DNA of 64,000 nt, from contig CM060731.1 in the NCBI GenBank assembly GCA_030704615.1, forward strand, positions 93,230,756 through 93,294,755. Reading direction: 5' to 3'. The notes under the pieces are model-generated. The model saw nothing but the letters and a program-made list of their open reading frames with translations, made no database searches and was not told where the DNA came from. This document shows, piece by piece, positions 1-10,229 of this stretch (the stretch's first letter is position 1; each line of letters begins with the position of its first letter). Source of the DNA: Takakia lepidozioides (taxonomy: Eukaryota > Streptophyta > Takakiopsida > Takakiales > Takakiaceae). The position numbers and the translations under genes were made by a program.

Positions 1-299
1 TTCCAAAAAACTCCTTTGTATTTTGAGTGGGCTTATTTCGTGGAATATAGTGCCACTTTCCTAGAGTGGTTGAGTGTAAGAGCGTCTCCACGATGCCACG
101 GCGCTTGCCCCAAAACAGGCGCGGGATCCAAAAAAGTAGCGCAGCTTGCTCCACGGCTCAGCCTGGTAGATTTGCTGCCGGCCCCACCTGAAATCTGTCC
201 CGTCGGGCACTTTTGCCAATCATACCGGTTACCCCGCCAACCACGGTACATTAGATTTGTGAGTTATTTATGAGTTGATGAGATATTGCAATCTGGTTT
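1..299. other. unannotated flank
   Basis: No coding, RNA or repeat signal I can support. Short frames on both strands have no recognisable domain. Confidence 0.4.
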
Positions 300-978
300 T
301 TTATATGCAAAAGAGGCTGGATCTCGGTTGTTCAAGCTGCTTGTATGTACAAGTCTTGCAATTTGACAGGCTGAATTCACATTCCCTTGACACCTTGTAT
401 GATCACATGTCTCGGGGTGAATACAAATGATATGGAATTTATTTCATCTTGCCCAAGTAGGACTGCTTGGTGGCATATTGCGATTCTGACAAATTGCAGG
501 CTGGTCCTTATGCCTTGGCTGATGCTAGATCTGCCATAATTAATGGCTAAAAAGGTAAGTTGCTGCAACCCGTGGGTCATGTCCAAGATACATGTGTGAA
601 AACGTGTCTTGAAATGGTAATAGGGCAGGCTAGACCATGGTACCTTGCCCTTTGCATGACCTTAGCATTTTTGTGCTCCTTCAATACATGACCTGCTGGT
701 AAGGTATGTGTACAGGCTGAACCAAGAGGCCTTGCAGCCTGCACAGGGGCAACAATATCTTATCTTGTCCCACACAAGAACAAACCCCGCCCTCCCACCC
801 TGTTTTGTCTTGGATGATTGGGTGGTGTCATGTGGGATGATTTGACAAGACTGGAAGTGTGAGATAGTGCCCTATCTAGGGCTGTTTATGTCTTTAATTG
901 ACAATGACCCTTATGGGTCTTGTCCATGTCTTGACATGACGTGAATATCTTCCCTCTCTCTTTTTAACTTTTTCTGCA

Positions 979-1678
979 GAGGGGTCAACTCTGAAGTTAA
1001 GAAAACCATGTTTTGTCGCATTATTAGACCTGCCTTGGAGTACGGATCTGCAATATGGGTTGATAAATCTGACTTAGAGGCTGTAGTGTCCAAAGCCATG
1101 TCTGTTGCCATGAGATTGTCTGATGAAAATGAAGTTAGGCAGAAAACTTCCCTGAACTTGTTTCCAGACAGTGACATGGGGGAGGACATCTTGGATGACC
1201 TCAAGGGTCTACCCACTCTCGGCAGTAGACTGAAATTTAAACTCAGGGCAGGAAGCCTACCTTTGAACAGCAAACAGAAGCAGAGAGGAAAGGGAGAGTG
1301 CAATTGCCCGTTGTGTGGGCAATTTGAAGACAATATTCATTTTCCGATACACTGTCCGGGGTTTTCTCACCAAAGAGACGCTCTCTTCAAATCTATCAAG
1401 GGAATTGTGCATGTACCTTTGTTTACCAACTTTGAAAGCCTGAGCCAAAAGCCCAGGCCCTCCTGAGGCCTAGTTTTTGGGCAAATCACACACAGCAGAT
1501 TGATGCTTGTGTGAAGGGATATCTGGAAAACCCATATTCATTCTATATATGAAGATAAGTCTTACTACCAACGTCAGCCCTTGACAGAGGTAGGTTCTGT
1601 CCCTTTTGTTTCCGCTCAAACTGGGCGCGGGGTCAATGGCCACAAGGCTATAGCAAACAACGTCTTATGAGTACAATC
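979..1678 (+). mobile_element. 5'-truncated LINE insertion with 18-bp target duplication
   Basis: The 700-bp insert is bounded by perfect direct repeats TTTTTAACTTTTTCTGCA at 961-978 and 1,679-1,696. The uninterrupted form of the same target is visible in the paralogous repeat at about 9.02 kb. This is the signature of target-primed reverse transcription. The insert holds only the C-terminal end of a non-LTR polyprotein plus about 210 bp of 3' UTR. It has no obvious poly(A) tail. Confidence 0.75.
981..1466 (+). pseudogene. LINE ORF2 C-terminal fragment
   Basis: The frame is open from the insertion boundary at 981; an internal ATG lies at 1,008. It starts with the segment after the reverse transcriptase palm (IIRPALEYGSAIWV, resembling the RPxLEYxxxVW motif of LINE proteins). 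It ends in the zinc-ribbon typical of LINE C-termini (CNCPLCGQFEDNIHFPIHC). The endonuclease and catalytic RT domains are missing because of 5' truncation, so it cannot be autonomous. It is flanked by target duplications and is clearly an insertion, not a host gene. Confidence 0.7.
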
Positions 1679-2963
1679 TTTTTAACTTTTTCTGCACCCT
1701 CTCTCCCTTGTGGTTTGTTTATTTTTGTGAGCAGCGAAAAAAAAAGGGAAGATACTTTTTGTCATGTCAAGACAAAGACAGGACCCCTAGGGTCGTTGTC
1801 ATGAAAGAATAATCAGACATATCAGCCACTTAACAGTGGCGCCATCCATCAATCATCAAGCTTAGAAAATCCAGAATTACATCCATGCACAGTAATGTGT
1901 TCATGTCAGTATTATTCATAACCCAAAGAGTATGTCACTGATGCTGATTGACCACCAGTCATGATCATGATACACATTCAGAGGTCTGGGTGGGATGGCG
2001 GGTACTTGGCCATAATTTGGCCTTGATGTGTTGCAGGTCAAATGGTCATATAGATTTACTTTCCGCAAGCTGTAATCCAAGCATACTTATTCAAACCCCA
2101 TGGGTGTCATGGAGGGTTTTTTTTAAGAAAGCAAAGAAAACAAAAAGAACACTTGGACATCACAGATTTTAAATACCTTGCCCTACCAGTATTTGCTTAG
2201 ACTGGTCTGCAGCACAGCTTGCCCCCAAAGGGGAGGTGGATATGTCTGGTAAGTTTTCCAGAATACCGCTATACCTTTATTTTTTGCTACAGCTGAAAAT
2301 CAAAGTTCATGACACAGCAAGGTAAAGATAAAGGACTACATACACATCATGTGACAGTATATGATACTGTCAGTACACCCTATTCACATCATTCCACATT
2401 TGACCATGTCATTACACCATGTCCAGGGGGTATTTCCACTTGACCACCCTGGCTGCCTCAAAAACCAGTTACCATTTATATTGCTGCGATATTTCACTGT
2501 TAGCCGAATAGCCACAGGCAGAAACTTCACCATACCCTGGCCTAAGCATCTAGCTAACAAAGCCATCCGGGTTGGAACATAACAGGGGCATTTTACCAAC
2601 AGGGGTACCCGAGTAGCTGCAGCAAACAGCTCCTTGCAGCCTCTCAATTTGTTTCCAACTACCATAAGGTAAGCAAAGCAAACTAGGGCCTGGAAAACAG
2701 ATGTGTGTCTCTCACACAAGCCATCATAAACCCGGCTGTCGCAACAAAGCAGAGGTTTTCCACTGGCTGGGCCGAAATAGCCCATCGTAGAAAGCATTAC
2801 ACTTGTTCTTCAAAAAATCAAGGAAGGAAAGAGGTAGGATCAAGAAAAACCATAGAGTAGTTTAGTTTTTCAACATTTTAAGATGAGTCCCTGGCAGGCG
2901 ATTCCTTCCCCTGCTCTGCAATCCCACTTGGCATCCAGCAGCACCTAGACATCAGAATATTAA

Positions 2964-3053
2964 GTGGAAGCCCTCACTTGTGCCCATCCCAAAAACAACC
3001 ACAACGCATTTGTGAGTTAGTGAGGATGCACGAGGTGAGCAACAGGCTTCCAC
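2964..3053 (-). ncRNA. putative structured intronic hairpin, copy D
   Basis: A 9-bp stem GTGGAAGCC/GGCTTCCAC closes a roughly 70-nt loop containing CTCACTAAC. It lies 84 nt downstream of the micro-exon splice donor. The copy at 7.5 kb has the same geometry with a different but still fully paired stem, which implies compensatory change. The function is unknown; an RNA element or a cruciform-forming DNA site are both possible. Confidence 0.4.
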
Positions 3054-3138
3054 ACTTGCTATCGAGGTCAAATACACTTCAATCTAAGCTCAAAGAATGC
3101 CAAAGAAAGCAGTGAAGCAAGACAAACAAAAACAGAAC

Positions 3139-3168
3139 CTTTTTTACTGTTTGGGGGAGAGTCGCCAT
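3139..3168 (-). CDS. conserved micro-exon 1, copy D (MATLPQTVKK)
   Basis: A ten-codon ATG-initiated exon is followed immediately by a GT donor (AAG|GTTCTG). The match is to three other copies in this window: MAHNYLPQSLK at 7,357, MAQASLPQAIK at 10,035 and MAQGIPQTLK at 19,543. All keep MA..(L)PQ..K, end on AAG in phase 0 and are followed by GT. Downstream exons were not identified. It could be a first exon carried by a dispersed element or a captured gene start. Confidence 0.45.
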
Positions 3169-3649
3169 CTCTCCACAAGCCTAACCGTGTAGGGAGGTCT
3201 CCGCTAGCACCACAACACTGCTACCTTAACCAAAGCAAAGTCTTGCCAAGCACAAGAAAAAAGAGCTTGGTCTCAAAAGGTAGGGTTTATAAAAGGAGGG
3301 AGAGAGACTTCCTTGTTCTACCAAGACGCCGCCATTCATCAAAGATCCAGAGGAGGGCTCCTAGGAAACTTCATAAGCAGGCAGGTGGTACCTCCGCCAC
3401 TGTCGTGGTTCCCTTGTGCAGCAAAAAACAGACAAATGAGACAGTGAATCTTCCATCTCTAAGCCACCGCCATCGCCTTAAAGAGCCCGCATAGGCGGCG
3501 CTCACAAGAGCCATAAACACTCGAGGATTGGCAACTCATGGTATCTGCAGCACGAGCACCATCGCTCCTCCCAAGCCGCCATCGCGCGCGCTCTCGCAGC
3601 GCAAAAAGAAAGACATTAGGGTTGCGCAGGGTTTTCCCCTATCTGGCCC

Positions 3650-4030
3650 GTCATTCATCCTTCTCAGGATGAAATACATCCGCCAGCCTGTACGCCCGAT
3701 GGACGTTGTCCGTTTCTCACTCGCGGAAGATGAAAGACATCATACGTTCATCCTGTCTTGAACTCGACGGATGCAGTCCGCTTTTCATCTAGGTTAGATG
3801 AAAAACATCGAGGGGGTTTTTTTTTTTTAATTTTTTTATACCTGTCTTGCCCCGTATTTAGGTCCTGTCAGATGAAGTCTTTTTTTTATCCAGGTTGGAT
3901 TGAAAAAACTGAAGGGAGTTTTGCAATCAGTATATTCCGGGTTGATGTTCGGATGAAGCAAAAAACCTCACAGGTATTTAGTGAAGAAATGTTTCACTAG
4001 GGAAAAAAAATGTATTTTGGATGAAAAACA
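3650..4030. repeat. GGATGAA/TTCATCC box cluster, copy D
   Basis: Repeated GGATGAA and TTCATCC words occur in both orientations, often as short inverted pairs. The same box cluster lies about 350-570 bp upstream of every micro-exon copy (6.63-7.02, 9.46-9.61 and 18.83-19.17 kb), so it belongs to the conserved architecture and may be a regulatory region. Confidence 0.5.
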
Positions 4031-4194
4031 TCCAAAATTCCATGCAACCCAATTTTTCAATTTTTTCAATTTTTTCAAAGATGGAAGTCGGGACAACAAT
4101 TCCATAAACCCAGTTTCCAAAGGGAGAGAGAGGGAGAGAGAGGGAATCCCACCATCCAACCCCTGGTATGGCAGGCCCTTTACGGAGTGAGTGT

Positions 4195-4227
4195 GGTATG
4201 CACTCACCCCGTAAGGGAGTGCATACC
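4195..4227. repeat. short perfect inverted repeat
   Basis: GGTATGCACTC and its exact reverse complement are separated by about 11 nt. The outer flanks also pair loosely (CCTTTACGG with CCGTAAGG). It lies in non-coding DNA between a repeat and a decayed gene. No function is assigned. Confidence 0.6.
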
Positions 4228-4627
4228 AGACTCCTCTCCAAAAGGGTACTCTCTCCCTGCTCCTAGGCCAATCCTTCGGAAGATGTCCCGTAAAGGATTA
4301 CCAGGCTACCCTTAGTCAAGCTGGGTGTTCGAAACAAGTATATAAATTGAGCATAGACCCCGATGTATTGAGCATAGACCCCGAAATAAACTAATTTATT
4401 CAAGGTGTTACAGGTGTAAGAAACTAGCTGCTTTATGCATGGTTTTCTTTCTTTTTGTTCCATCACTATTCAACAAATCTGCATACATAAGGGAAATGAC
4501 ATACCATTTTTAGGTTGTCAATGATCATTCCCAGGCATCAAAGTGAGCAGGAATTGGATCCAGAGCCTCCATTGGATGTTCTGGTTGCGGACTTAGCATT
4601 CTCAGAGTTGGAGAAAGATTGTTGTGT
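4228..4627. other. unannotated spacer
   Basis: No gene is recognised. There is a short direct duplication at about 4,345-4,384 (GAGCATAGACCCCGA twice). Confidence 0.4.
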
Positions 4628-6057
4628 CTACCCAAACCTGCCACCTCTTTGGTAGCCCCCACGTCCTCTGAAATTAGCACCCCTGCCCCGGTTGGGTCTC
4701 CCTGTTTGCTGGAAAGTGTTCCCTTCAATGCGTTGCCGTTTATAGCTATTAAACGCAGGTTTGGGGAGGTTGTCGGAGAAGGATCCAGGTTTGATCAATC
4801 TCTCAATGAATCTGGCCCCTTTGGAGTCCGGTAGCCTATCAAGCAACTTTGCCTTGGAATTATTGGCAAAAGTTTTTGCTGCTTCCAATATGAGCTCTCG
4901 GATCATTTGGAATGTTATATGAGCCAATATTGAAGATCTGCAGCCCTCATCAGCCATACAATGAAGCTATAGTACTTGCTTTGTGCGAAGGGAATGTTGC
5001 ATCAGGAAAAAATGCCCCAAGATGGTTAATCATGTACCAGACCAAATGATCGAACCAAGCCACACTTCCAACACATCCAGACGGAGCTGCACCAGGTCCA
5101 CAATTACATCTTAGGTATGGCCTGTGCCAATTCCAGAGTTGGCTTTTGTGATTCCGGGAACGGACAGATCCAGTAGGGGGATCATTTTTGGTCCGAAGAG
5201 TGATATTGTCCCCTTTGTCACATAGCTTATAATAAAATGTTTTAAAGGGCCATGCAACTGCGATGGGCTCCTTTTTGAATCTCTGGAAACCATCTATAGC
5301 ATCCTGATAACAACGTAGGTGTTCAGCATCAATGATGTTACCCCACTTCATCCACATCTCGATGGAGATGGGTGCTAAGAGGTTGATGTTGGCTTGCAGG
5401 TGCCACATCATGTGCTCGTTGTTGGCCACGTCGAGCTCAACGGAGCGAGGGGGCATCCAAGGGACAAATTGCTGATTTCCCGGGGTAGCGCCTACTGCCC
5501 TGTCTTGTTCCACCTGTGACATTTCCACATGCTCACAGAAATCCTTCACCGCATCAATTCATGTTCGGGGAGACACATGTGACTTAAAAGCGGGTGATTG
5601 GTGACGGAGGGGGTAAAATCCTGCTCAACATTGGAGGACGATTTCTGGGTGGAAGGGGCCTGTTCGTCTTCAGGGTTAGCCACACGTAGTGCAGCCTCAA
5701 TCTTTTCTCCTTTAAGACCACACTCCGTGAGTTCTTTGGTATCCTCTTCAAGGATAGTAGGCATACGTTCATGATAATCAATCAGCCTGATCATGTACTT
5801 GCCATTTTTATTTGCAGATAGGGACAACTTAACCCAGTCCTCTAGGGCCAAAGTCTCAAGCAACAGGATTGGATTGTCATCACCTGAATCAATAGCTGCT
5901 TAGTCCAATGCTTGCACTTTAGCATGGAAATCTGTTGGCTTTGTTTGTGCCAAAACAGCCTAAATAGCAGGGATTGGAGGGGGCAGCGGTGGCTGATATC
6001 CCATGGCCTGCAGCTCAGCAATCCATTCCGGAGGAGGACATACCTTATGAATGTCAT
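4628..6057 (-). pseudogene. decayed gene with Gly/Arg-rich C-terminus, possibly gag-like
   Basis: Successive minus-strand frames at 6,057-5,842, 5,863-5,546, 5,549-4,950 and 4,957-4,628 overlap by a few bases in shifted frames and read as one broken protein. The C-terminus is an RGG tail (RGRGANFRGRGGYQRGGRFG), typical of nucleic-acid-binding proteins and of some retroelement Gag or ORF1 proteins. Upstream are an acidic segment and a segment rich in Trp, Phe and Cys with no domain I recognise. No reverse transcriptase is adjacent. It may be the first gene of a DIRS- or LINE-like element or an unrelated RNA-binding protein. Confidence 0.4.
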
Positions 6058-6182
6058 TGCTCCATATCTTTGTCATGGAGGGACCTTATGTCAGGCCAGA
6101 AAAAAACCATGTTAGTATATCAACATGATGAAGAAATAACCAGAAATGAAAGTGGTAGACGGTGTGTACAAGAACCAAAGTA

Positions 6183-6630
6183 CACTGGAAAAGGAAGAGT
6201 GGGAAGATATTCATGTCATGTCAAGACATGGACAAGACCCTACTATGGTCATTGTCAATTAAAGACATAAACAGCCCATAAACAGGGCACCATCTAACAC
6301 TTCCAGTCTTGTCATAGCAGACCAAGTGACAATACCCATTCAATCATGATAAAACAAGGTGGGATGGCGGGGTTTATTCATGTTCAAATTCTTGTAACCC
6401 AAGACATGCACCATGCAAGGCTCCTTGGGTAGGTAAGAACAGCCTGCCCTGTTACAGATTCAGGGTATGTTCATACAAGCACCTCGAAGGACCAGCCTGC
6501 AATTTATCAGATTTCAAACATGCAACCAAGTAATCTTCTTGGGCATGACAAAACATGTTGCAGCTTCACTCTTTGCCATTTGTAAGTACCCCAAGACATG
6601 CATCATGCAAGCCTCCTTGGGTAGCACACC
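6183..6630 (-). repeat. dispersed repeat family R, 3' end only (minus strand)
   Basis: This is the reverse complement of the 3' part at 8.4-9.0 kb: GGGAAGATATTCATGTCATGTCAAGACATGG..., the GTTTATTCATGTT block and the CAGCCTGC phrase are all present. Together with the forward copy ending near 9,000 it forms long inverted repeats bracketing 6.63-8.4 kb. That arrangement could mimic the long terminal inverted repeats of a MULE. Confidence 0.6.
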
Positions 6631-7356
6631 GGATGAAAAATACCAGGATATTAATTCGTTCATTCCTCTTTTATGGCTTTTTTCCGTACTGGATGAGACA
6701 TTTTTTTTTTTTGGGATGTTGAATTACCTGTTAGGATGGAAAACCAATGCTTTGGATGTTATTTATTGTTTTTCCATCCTACTGACGAACTTTCTCCAAC
6801 GGATGAACTTATTGACTTTTTCATCTGAACCGGATGAAATATGCAACTTATGATGGCCCTGGACTGATGATTAATTACCCTTAATTGTGGTTAATTTATG
6901 AGTGAAACCCTAACCCCTACCCTATAACCTGCTGTTTAAACCTAGCTAACGGATGACATCCGTCGGGTTTCGTAAAATGTGGTGTTGATTAATCATCCTG
7001 CACGGATGAAAAATCGGGCATGAGCCCTAGGGTGTCTCTCCCGCTGTCAGAAACACTGCTTGTGCTTCTGAGCTCGCGGGATGAGAGTTATGGCGTCTGC
7101 GTTTTGCTGCTACCCTGTTTGCTGCATCGTACCCATGCTGGACGATCTCCTGGGGATGCGCAATGGTGGCGTTTTGTCTCTTCTCACAGGCAGGAGACAA
7201 TGTTGTGAATGCATCGTCTCTTTCCCTCCTCTGGCTTTTAATTTTTGCAGCGGCGCTTGTGTTGGGAAGTATCTCTCTCTCCCTTCTTAAACCTAGAAAA
7301 AGTGCTTGTATGCTTCACTTCTCCTTAGCTTTGCTGGAGGTGGCTTGCTCGTGGCG

Positions 7357-7389
7357 ATGGCGCACAATTATCTTCCCCAATCGCTCAAG
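7357..7389 (+). CDS. conserved micro-exon 1, copy A (MAHNYLPQSLK)
   Basis: Eleven codons from ATG to AAG are followed by a GT donor (AAG|GTGCTT). The peptide shape and splice phase are conserved with the other three copies, while the flanking sequence is much more diverged. No downstream exon was identified. Confidence 0.5.
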
Positions 7390-7471
7390 GTGCTTTTGGT
7401 GATTAGGGTTCCTTTTGCTTTATGTCTTTCTCTCTTGCTTTTGAGGTTCTTAGTTGACATCGATGACAAGT

Positions 7472-7564
7472 GTAGGGGTCTGTGATTCACCTGGAGTTCC
7501 ACAATCCTCACTAACCTGTTGGTTTTTGTGGGGGCTTGTGATGGGACCAAGTGAGGACCCCTAC
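7472..7564 (+). ncRNA. putative structured intronic hairpin, copy A
   Basis: A 9-bp stem GTAGGGGTC/GACCCCTAC encloses a loop with CTCACTAAC. Compared with copy D (GTGGAAGCC/GGCTTCCAC), four of nine pairs differ and all four stay Watson-Crick paired. The stem starts 82 nt after the micro-exon donor. Confidence 0.45.
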
Positions 7565-8116
7565 TTGCTTTGAATTCTCTTGAGCTTGCAGATAAGGATG
7601 TGGGCAACGGAAACCTAGTGTGTATGGCGTCTTTACTTGGCTGTTGCCTGCAGCCCCGATTTCGGCGCGCTTGCTCCTAGTTTGGCATGCTGATGCTTAC
7701 TTTTGACTTATGTTTTGCTGCCTTTGATGGAGCATTTCGGCCTCACAGGCTTGTCTCTTGAACCCCAGCATCTGGACCTTACCTTGTCTTGAATCTTTGA
7801 CAGCATTGCCTGTGGATTATTAAGCTAGGTATTGTTTTATGGTTTATGGGTAAGGCATCAATGGCTCTTAGGTTCTAAAGAAGAGGAGGCCCTGATTTTA
7901 AAGATGGCAGCCTGATAAGGCAAGACAGGCCTCTTTCAGGCCTGGATTTGGTGTGGAATGGAGCATAGTGAGGTTTTATTTGTAGAACCTGGCATAAACC
8001 TCTTGGAAAACAGTGTTGGTAAGCCCTACCGGACCTTTGCCAGAGATTGTTTGCCTTATTTTGCCATCAGACCGGGCACCTGCAATGTATGATTTATTTT
8101 TTGGCCAAGTGGGCTT

Positions 8117-8820
8117 GGTCACGGGCACTCAAAGTGTTTGTGTGTCCATATCTTGAATCTGTAATATGGCAGGCCTTTCTTCCATGCCAAAATGCCTTAC
8201 ATGATGCATGTCTTGGGGCAATTATACATGGTGTAGAATGAAGTTGCAGTCTGTCTTGTCATGCCCAAGAGGGTCACTTGGTAGCATGTCTGGAATCTAA
8301 TAAACTACAGGCTGGTCCATCAAGATGCTTGTGTATACATGTCTTGAATCTGTAGTATGGCAGGCTGTTCTTACCTACCCAAGGGGCCTTGCATGATGCA
8401 TGTCTTGGAGTACTTACAAATGGCAAAGAGTGAAGCTGCAATATGTTTTCTCATGCCCAAGAAGTTTACTTCGTTGCATGCTCGAAATCTGATTAATTGC
8501 AGGCTGGTCCTTCAAGGTACTTGTATGAACATATCCTGAATCTGGAGTAGAACGGGCTGTTCTTACCTACCCAAGGAGCCTTGCAGGATGCATGTCTTGG
8601 GGTACTTACAAATGGCAAAGAGTGAAGCTGCAATATGTTTTGTCATGCCCAAGAAGATTACTTGGTTGCATGTTTGAAATCTTATAAATTGCAGGCTGGT
8701 CCTTCAAGGTGCTTGTATGAACATACCCTGAATCTGTAACAGGGCGGGCTGTTCTTACCTACCCAAGGAGCCTTGCATGGTGCATGTCTTGGGTTACTTA
8801 CAAGAATTTGAACATGAATA
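8117..8820 (+). repeat. 192-bp tandem repeat, about 3.5 copies
   Basis: CAGGCTGGTCC recurs at 8,308, 8,500 and 8,692, exactly 192 bp apart. Each unit also carries GCATGTCTTGG and CATGCCCAAGA. Diverged units of the same kind occur at 340-560 and, inverted, at about 6,420-6,620. It forms the 3' part of repeat family R. Confidence 0.8.
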
Positions 8821-9068
8821 AACCCCGCCCTCCCACCTTGTTTTATCATGATTGAATGGGTATTGTCATTTGGTCTGCTATGACAAGACTGGAAGTGTTA
8901 GATGGTGCCCTGTTTATGGGCTGTTTATGTCTTTAATTGACAATGACCCTAGTAGGGTCTTGTCCATGTCTTGACATGATATGAATATCTTCCCACTCTC
9001 TCCCTCTCTCTTCTTAACTTTTTCCACCCCCTCTTTCCCTCTGTGGTTTTTTTTTTTTTTGTGAGCAG

Positions 9069-9076
9069 CACGAAAG

Positions 9077-9142
<66 letters not shown>
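9069..9142. repeat. (GA)n microsatellite
   Basis: An almost uninterrupted GA/AG run follows the end of copy A and leads into the palindrome at about 9,187. Confidence 0.9.
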
Positions 9143-9145
<3 letters not shown>

Positions 9146-9186
9146 TGAGAGGGAGAGATTAGGAAACAAAAAGAGAAAAAAGAAGG

Positions 9187-9236
9187 TGGGGGGGGGGGGA
9201 GTGACTGAGCAGCTGCTCAGTCACTCCCCCCCCCCA
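9187..9236. repeat. G/C-run palindrome centred on CAGCTG
   Basis: AGGTG plus a long G run plus AGTGACTGAGCAG is followed immediately by its mirror complement CTGCTCAGTCACT plus a C run plus CACCT. Purine-rich DNA flanks one side and pyrimidine-rich DNA the other. A degenerate copy lies at about 18,688-18,760. Each sits just 5' of a family R copy, so it may be the element's 5' boundary. Confidence 0.75.
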
Positions 9237-10034
9237 CCTTTTTGTTTTTTCTTCGTTGCCCCCTCTCTCCCTCTCTCTCCCTCCCTCCATGGATCTGGCT
9301 GGTTCTTTTAAAACTTGATAGTTTAAGACCAGTGGTATGTTACCTAACCCCTAATTAACCTTCTTGGAATTTGGTTAATTTCGGTTATTTACATTACCCA
9401 GATTTTTGGTATAAGGTCAGGATCCTAATGGAGCCATGCAATTATTTAATTTTTTCATCCATAAATGGATGTCATCCTCAGAGGATGACAGAGAGATGAA
9501 AAATCGAGAGATAATTTCATCCAACGTGGATGAAATCACGATAGATTTCATCCTGCGCGGTAGAGTTCATCCCGTGTGATGGATTTCATCCCGAATGGAT
9601 GAAATCGCGGAAAATCGCGCTTCATCTCTTCTCTGCCCTAACCCTCTGCACGACGATCGTGCTGAAGGGATGGCGGGAGCTGAGAGATGGTGGTGGGGGG
9701 CGCATGAAGCTCGATTCAGGCGCCCTTGAATGCTATGGAGCTGCGCCATGAAGGCATTTAGGTGTTCTGGCACAATGCAGTACCTTCTTCCCCTCTTGGG
9801 GTGCGCAATGGCGGCAGTGCCTGCAATTTTCCTGTGGCAGTTGTCTCTAATGCTTGGCGGGCGATCTACCTGTGCTGTGGTTGCTTGCTGTGACCTTCAT
9901 TGATCATTAAGATACAAGCGGCGATCTTAAGGCCTCAGGGAAGTGTCTGAACTCTTTAAGTTTGGGCGATTCACTTTCTTTGTGCGTGCTTTGTATATTT
10001 TGTTGTGCATTCTTGTTTGCTGGTCTTGAGAGCT

Positions 10035-10067
10035 ATGGCGCAGGCCTCTCTTCCACAAGCCATCAAG
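10035..10067 (+). CDS. conserved micro-exon 1, copy B (MAQASLPQAIK)
   Basis: Eleven codons are followed by a GT donor (AAG|GTATTG). It aligns without gaps to copy A. No downstream exon was identified. Confidence 0.45.
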
Positions 10068-10139
10068 GTATTGGCTTGCATATGCTCTGTTTCCTTTCTG
10101 TCCCTGCTTTGTATTGCATGTTGTACAACGATAACAAGC

Positions 10140-10229
10140 GTGAGACCTGCGATTCACCTGGGGTTCCACATCGTCTCTAACTTAACTGTTTCTGATTGCA
10201 TGTGATGGGACCCAGGAGAGGGTCCTCAC
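10140..10229 (+). ncRNA. putative structured intronic hairpin, copy B
   Basis: GTGAGACC pairs with GGTCCTCAC with one bulged base. The position relative to the micro-exon donor (72 nt) and the total length (90 nt) match the other copies. Confidence 0.35.

Larger units (their letters stand above)
300..1740 (+). repeat. dispersed repeat family R, 3' part (split by a LINE)
   Basis: This stretch matches the 3' part of the copy at 8.1-9.07 kb. Shared pieces are the phrase CAGGCTGGTCC, the block GACAATGACCC...GTCTTGTCCATGTCTTGACATGA...AATATCTTCCC, and a trailing TTTTTAACTTTTTC...GTGAGCAGC. The copy is cut at position 978 by a LINE fragment and resumes at 1,679. An inverted, more diverged copy begins at about 1,742, so two family members meet tail to tail. 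No protein can be assigned to it. Confidence 0.6.
1742..4060 (-). repeat. dispersed repeat family R, copy D (minus strand)
   Basis: Read on the minus strand this copy has the family order: GGATGAA/TTCATCC boxes (about 4,030-3,650), a TATA-like stretch near 3,285, a micro-exon at 3,168-3,139, an intronic hairpin at 3,053-2,964, and a 3' end at about 1,742 (GTCTTGACATGAC...TATCTTCCC). The middle part (2.8-1.9 kb) is diverged. A 137-codon minus-strand frame at 2,797-2,384 has no recognisable domain. Confidence 0.5.
6631..9068 (+). repeat. dispersed repeat family R, copy A (most complete)
   Basis: The order is: GGATGAA box cluster with a GGATGACATCC palindrome (6,631-7,015), micro-exon (7,357-7,389), hairpin (7,472-7,564), 192-bp tandem repeats (about 8,117-8,820), then the conserved 3' block GACAATGACCC...AATATCTTCCC...GTGAGCAGC (8,939-9,068). 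No long coding frame is present. It is about 2.4 kb long and best described as an undescribed dispersed element. Confidence 0.5.

Noticed and set aside
4195-4227. Rho-independent-type terminator
   Set aside because: The hairpin is in eukaryotic non-coding DNA and has no T-tract; no transcript ends there as far as can be seen.
6905-6932. CCCTAAC-like words suggesting an interstitial telomere
   Set aside because: Only two or three imperfect units occur; the same words recur as part of repeat family R.
6183-8995. A non-autonomous MULE bounded by long inverted repeats
   Set aside because: The left repeat is better explained as the 3' end of another family R copy in reverse; no 8-10 bp target duplication is found at the edges.
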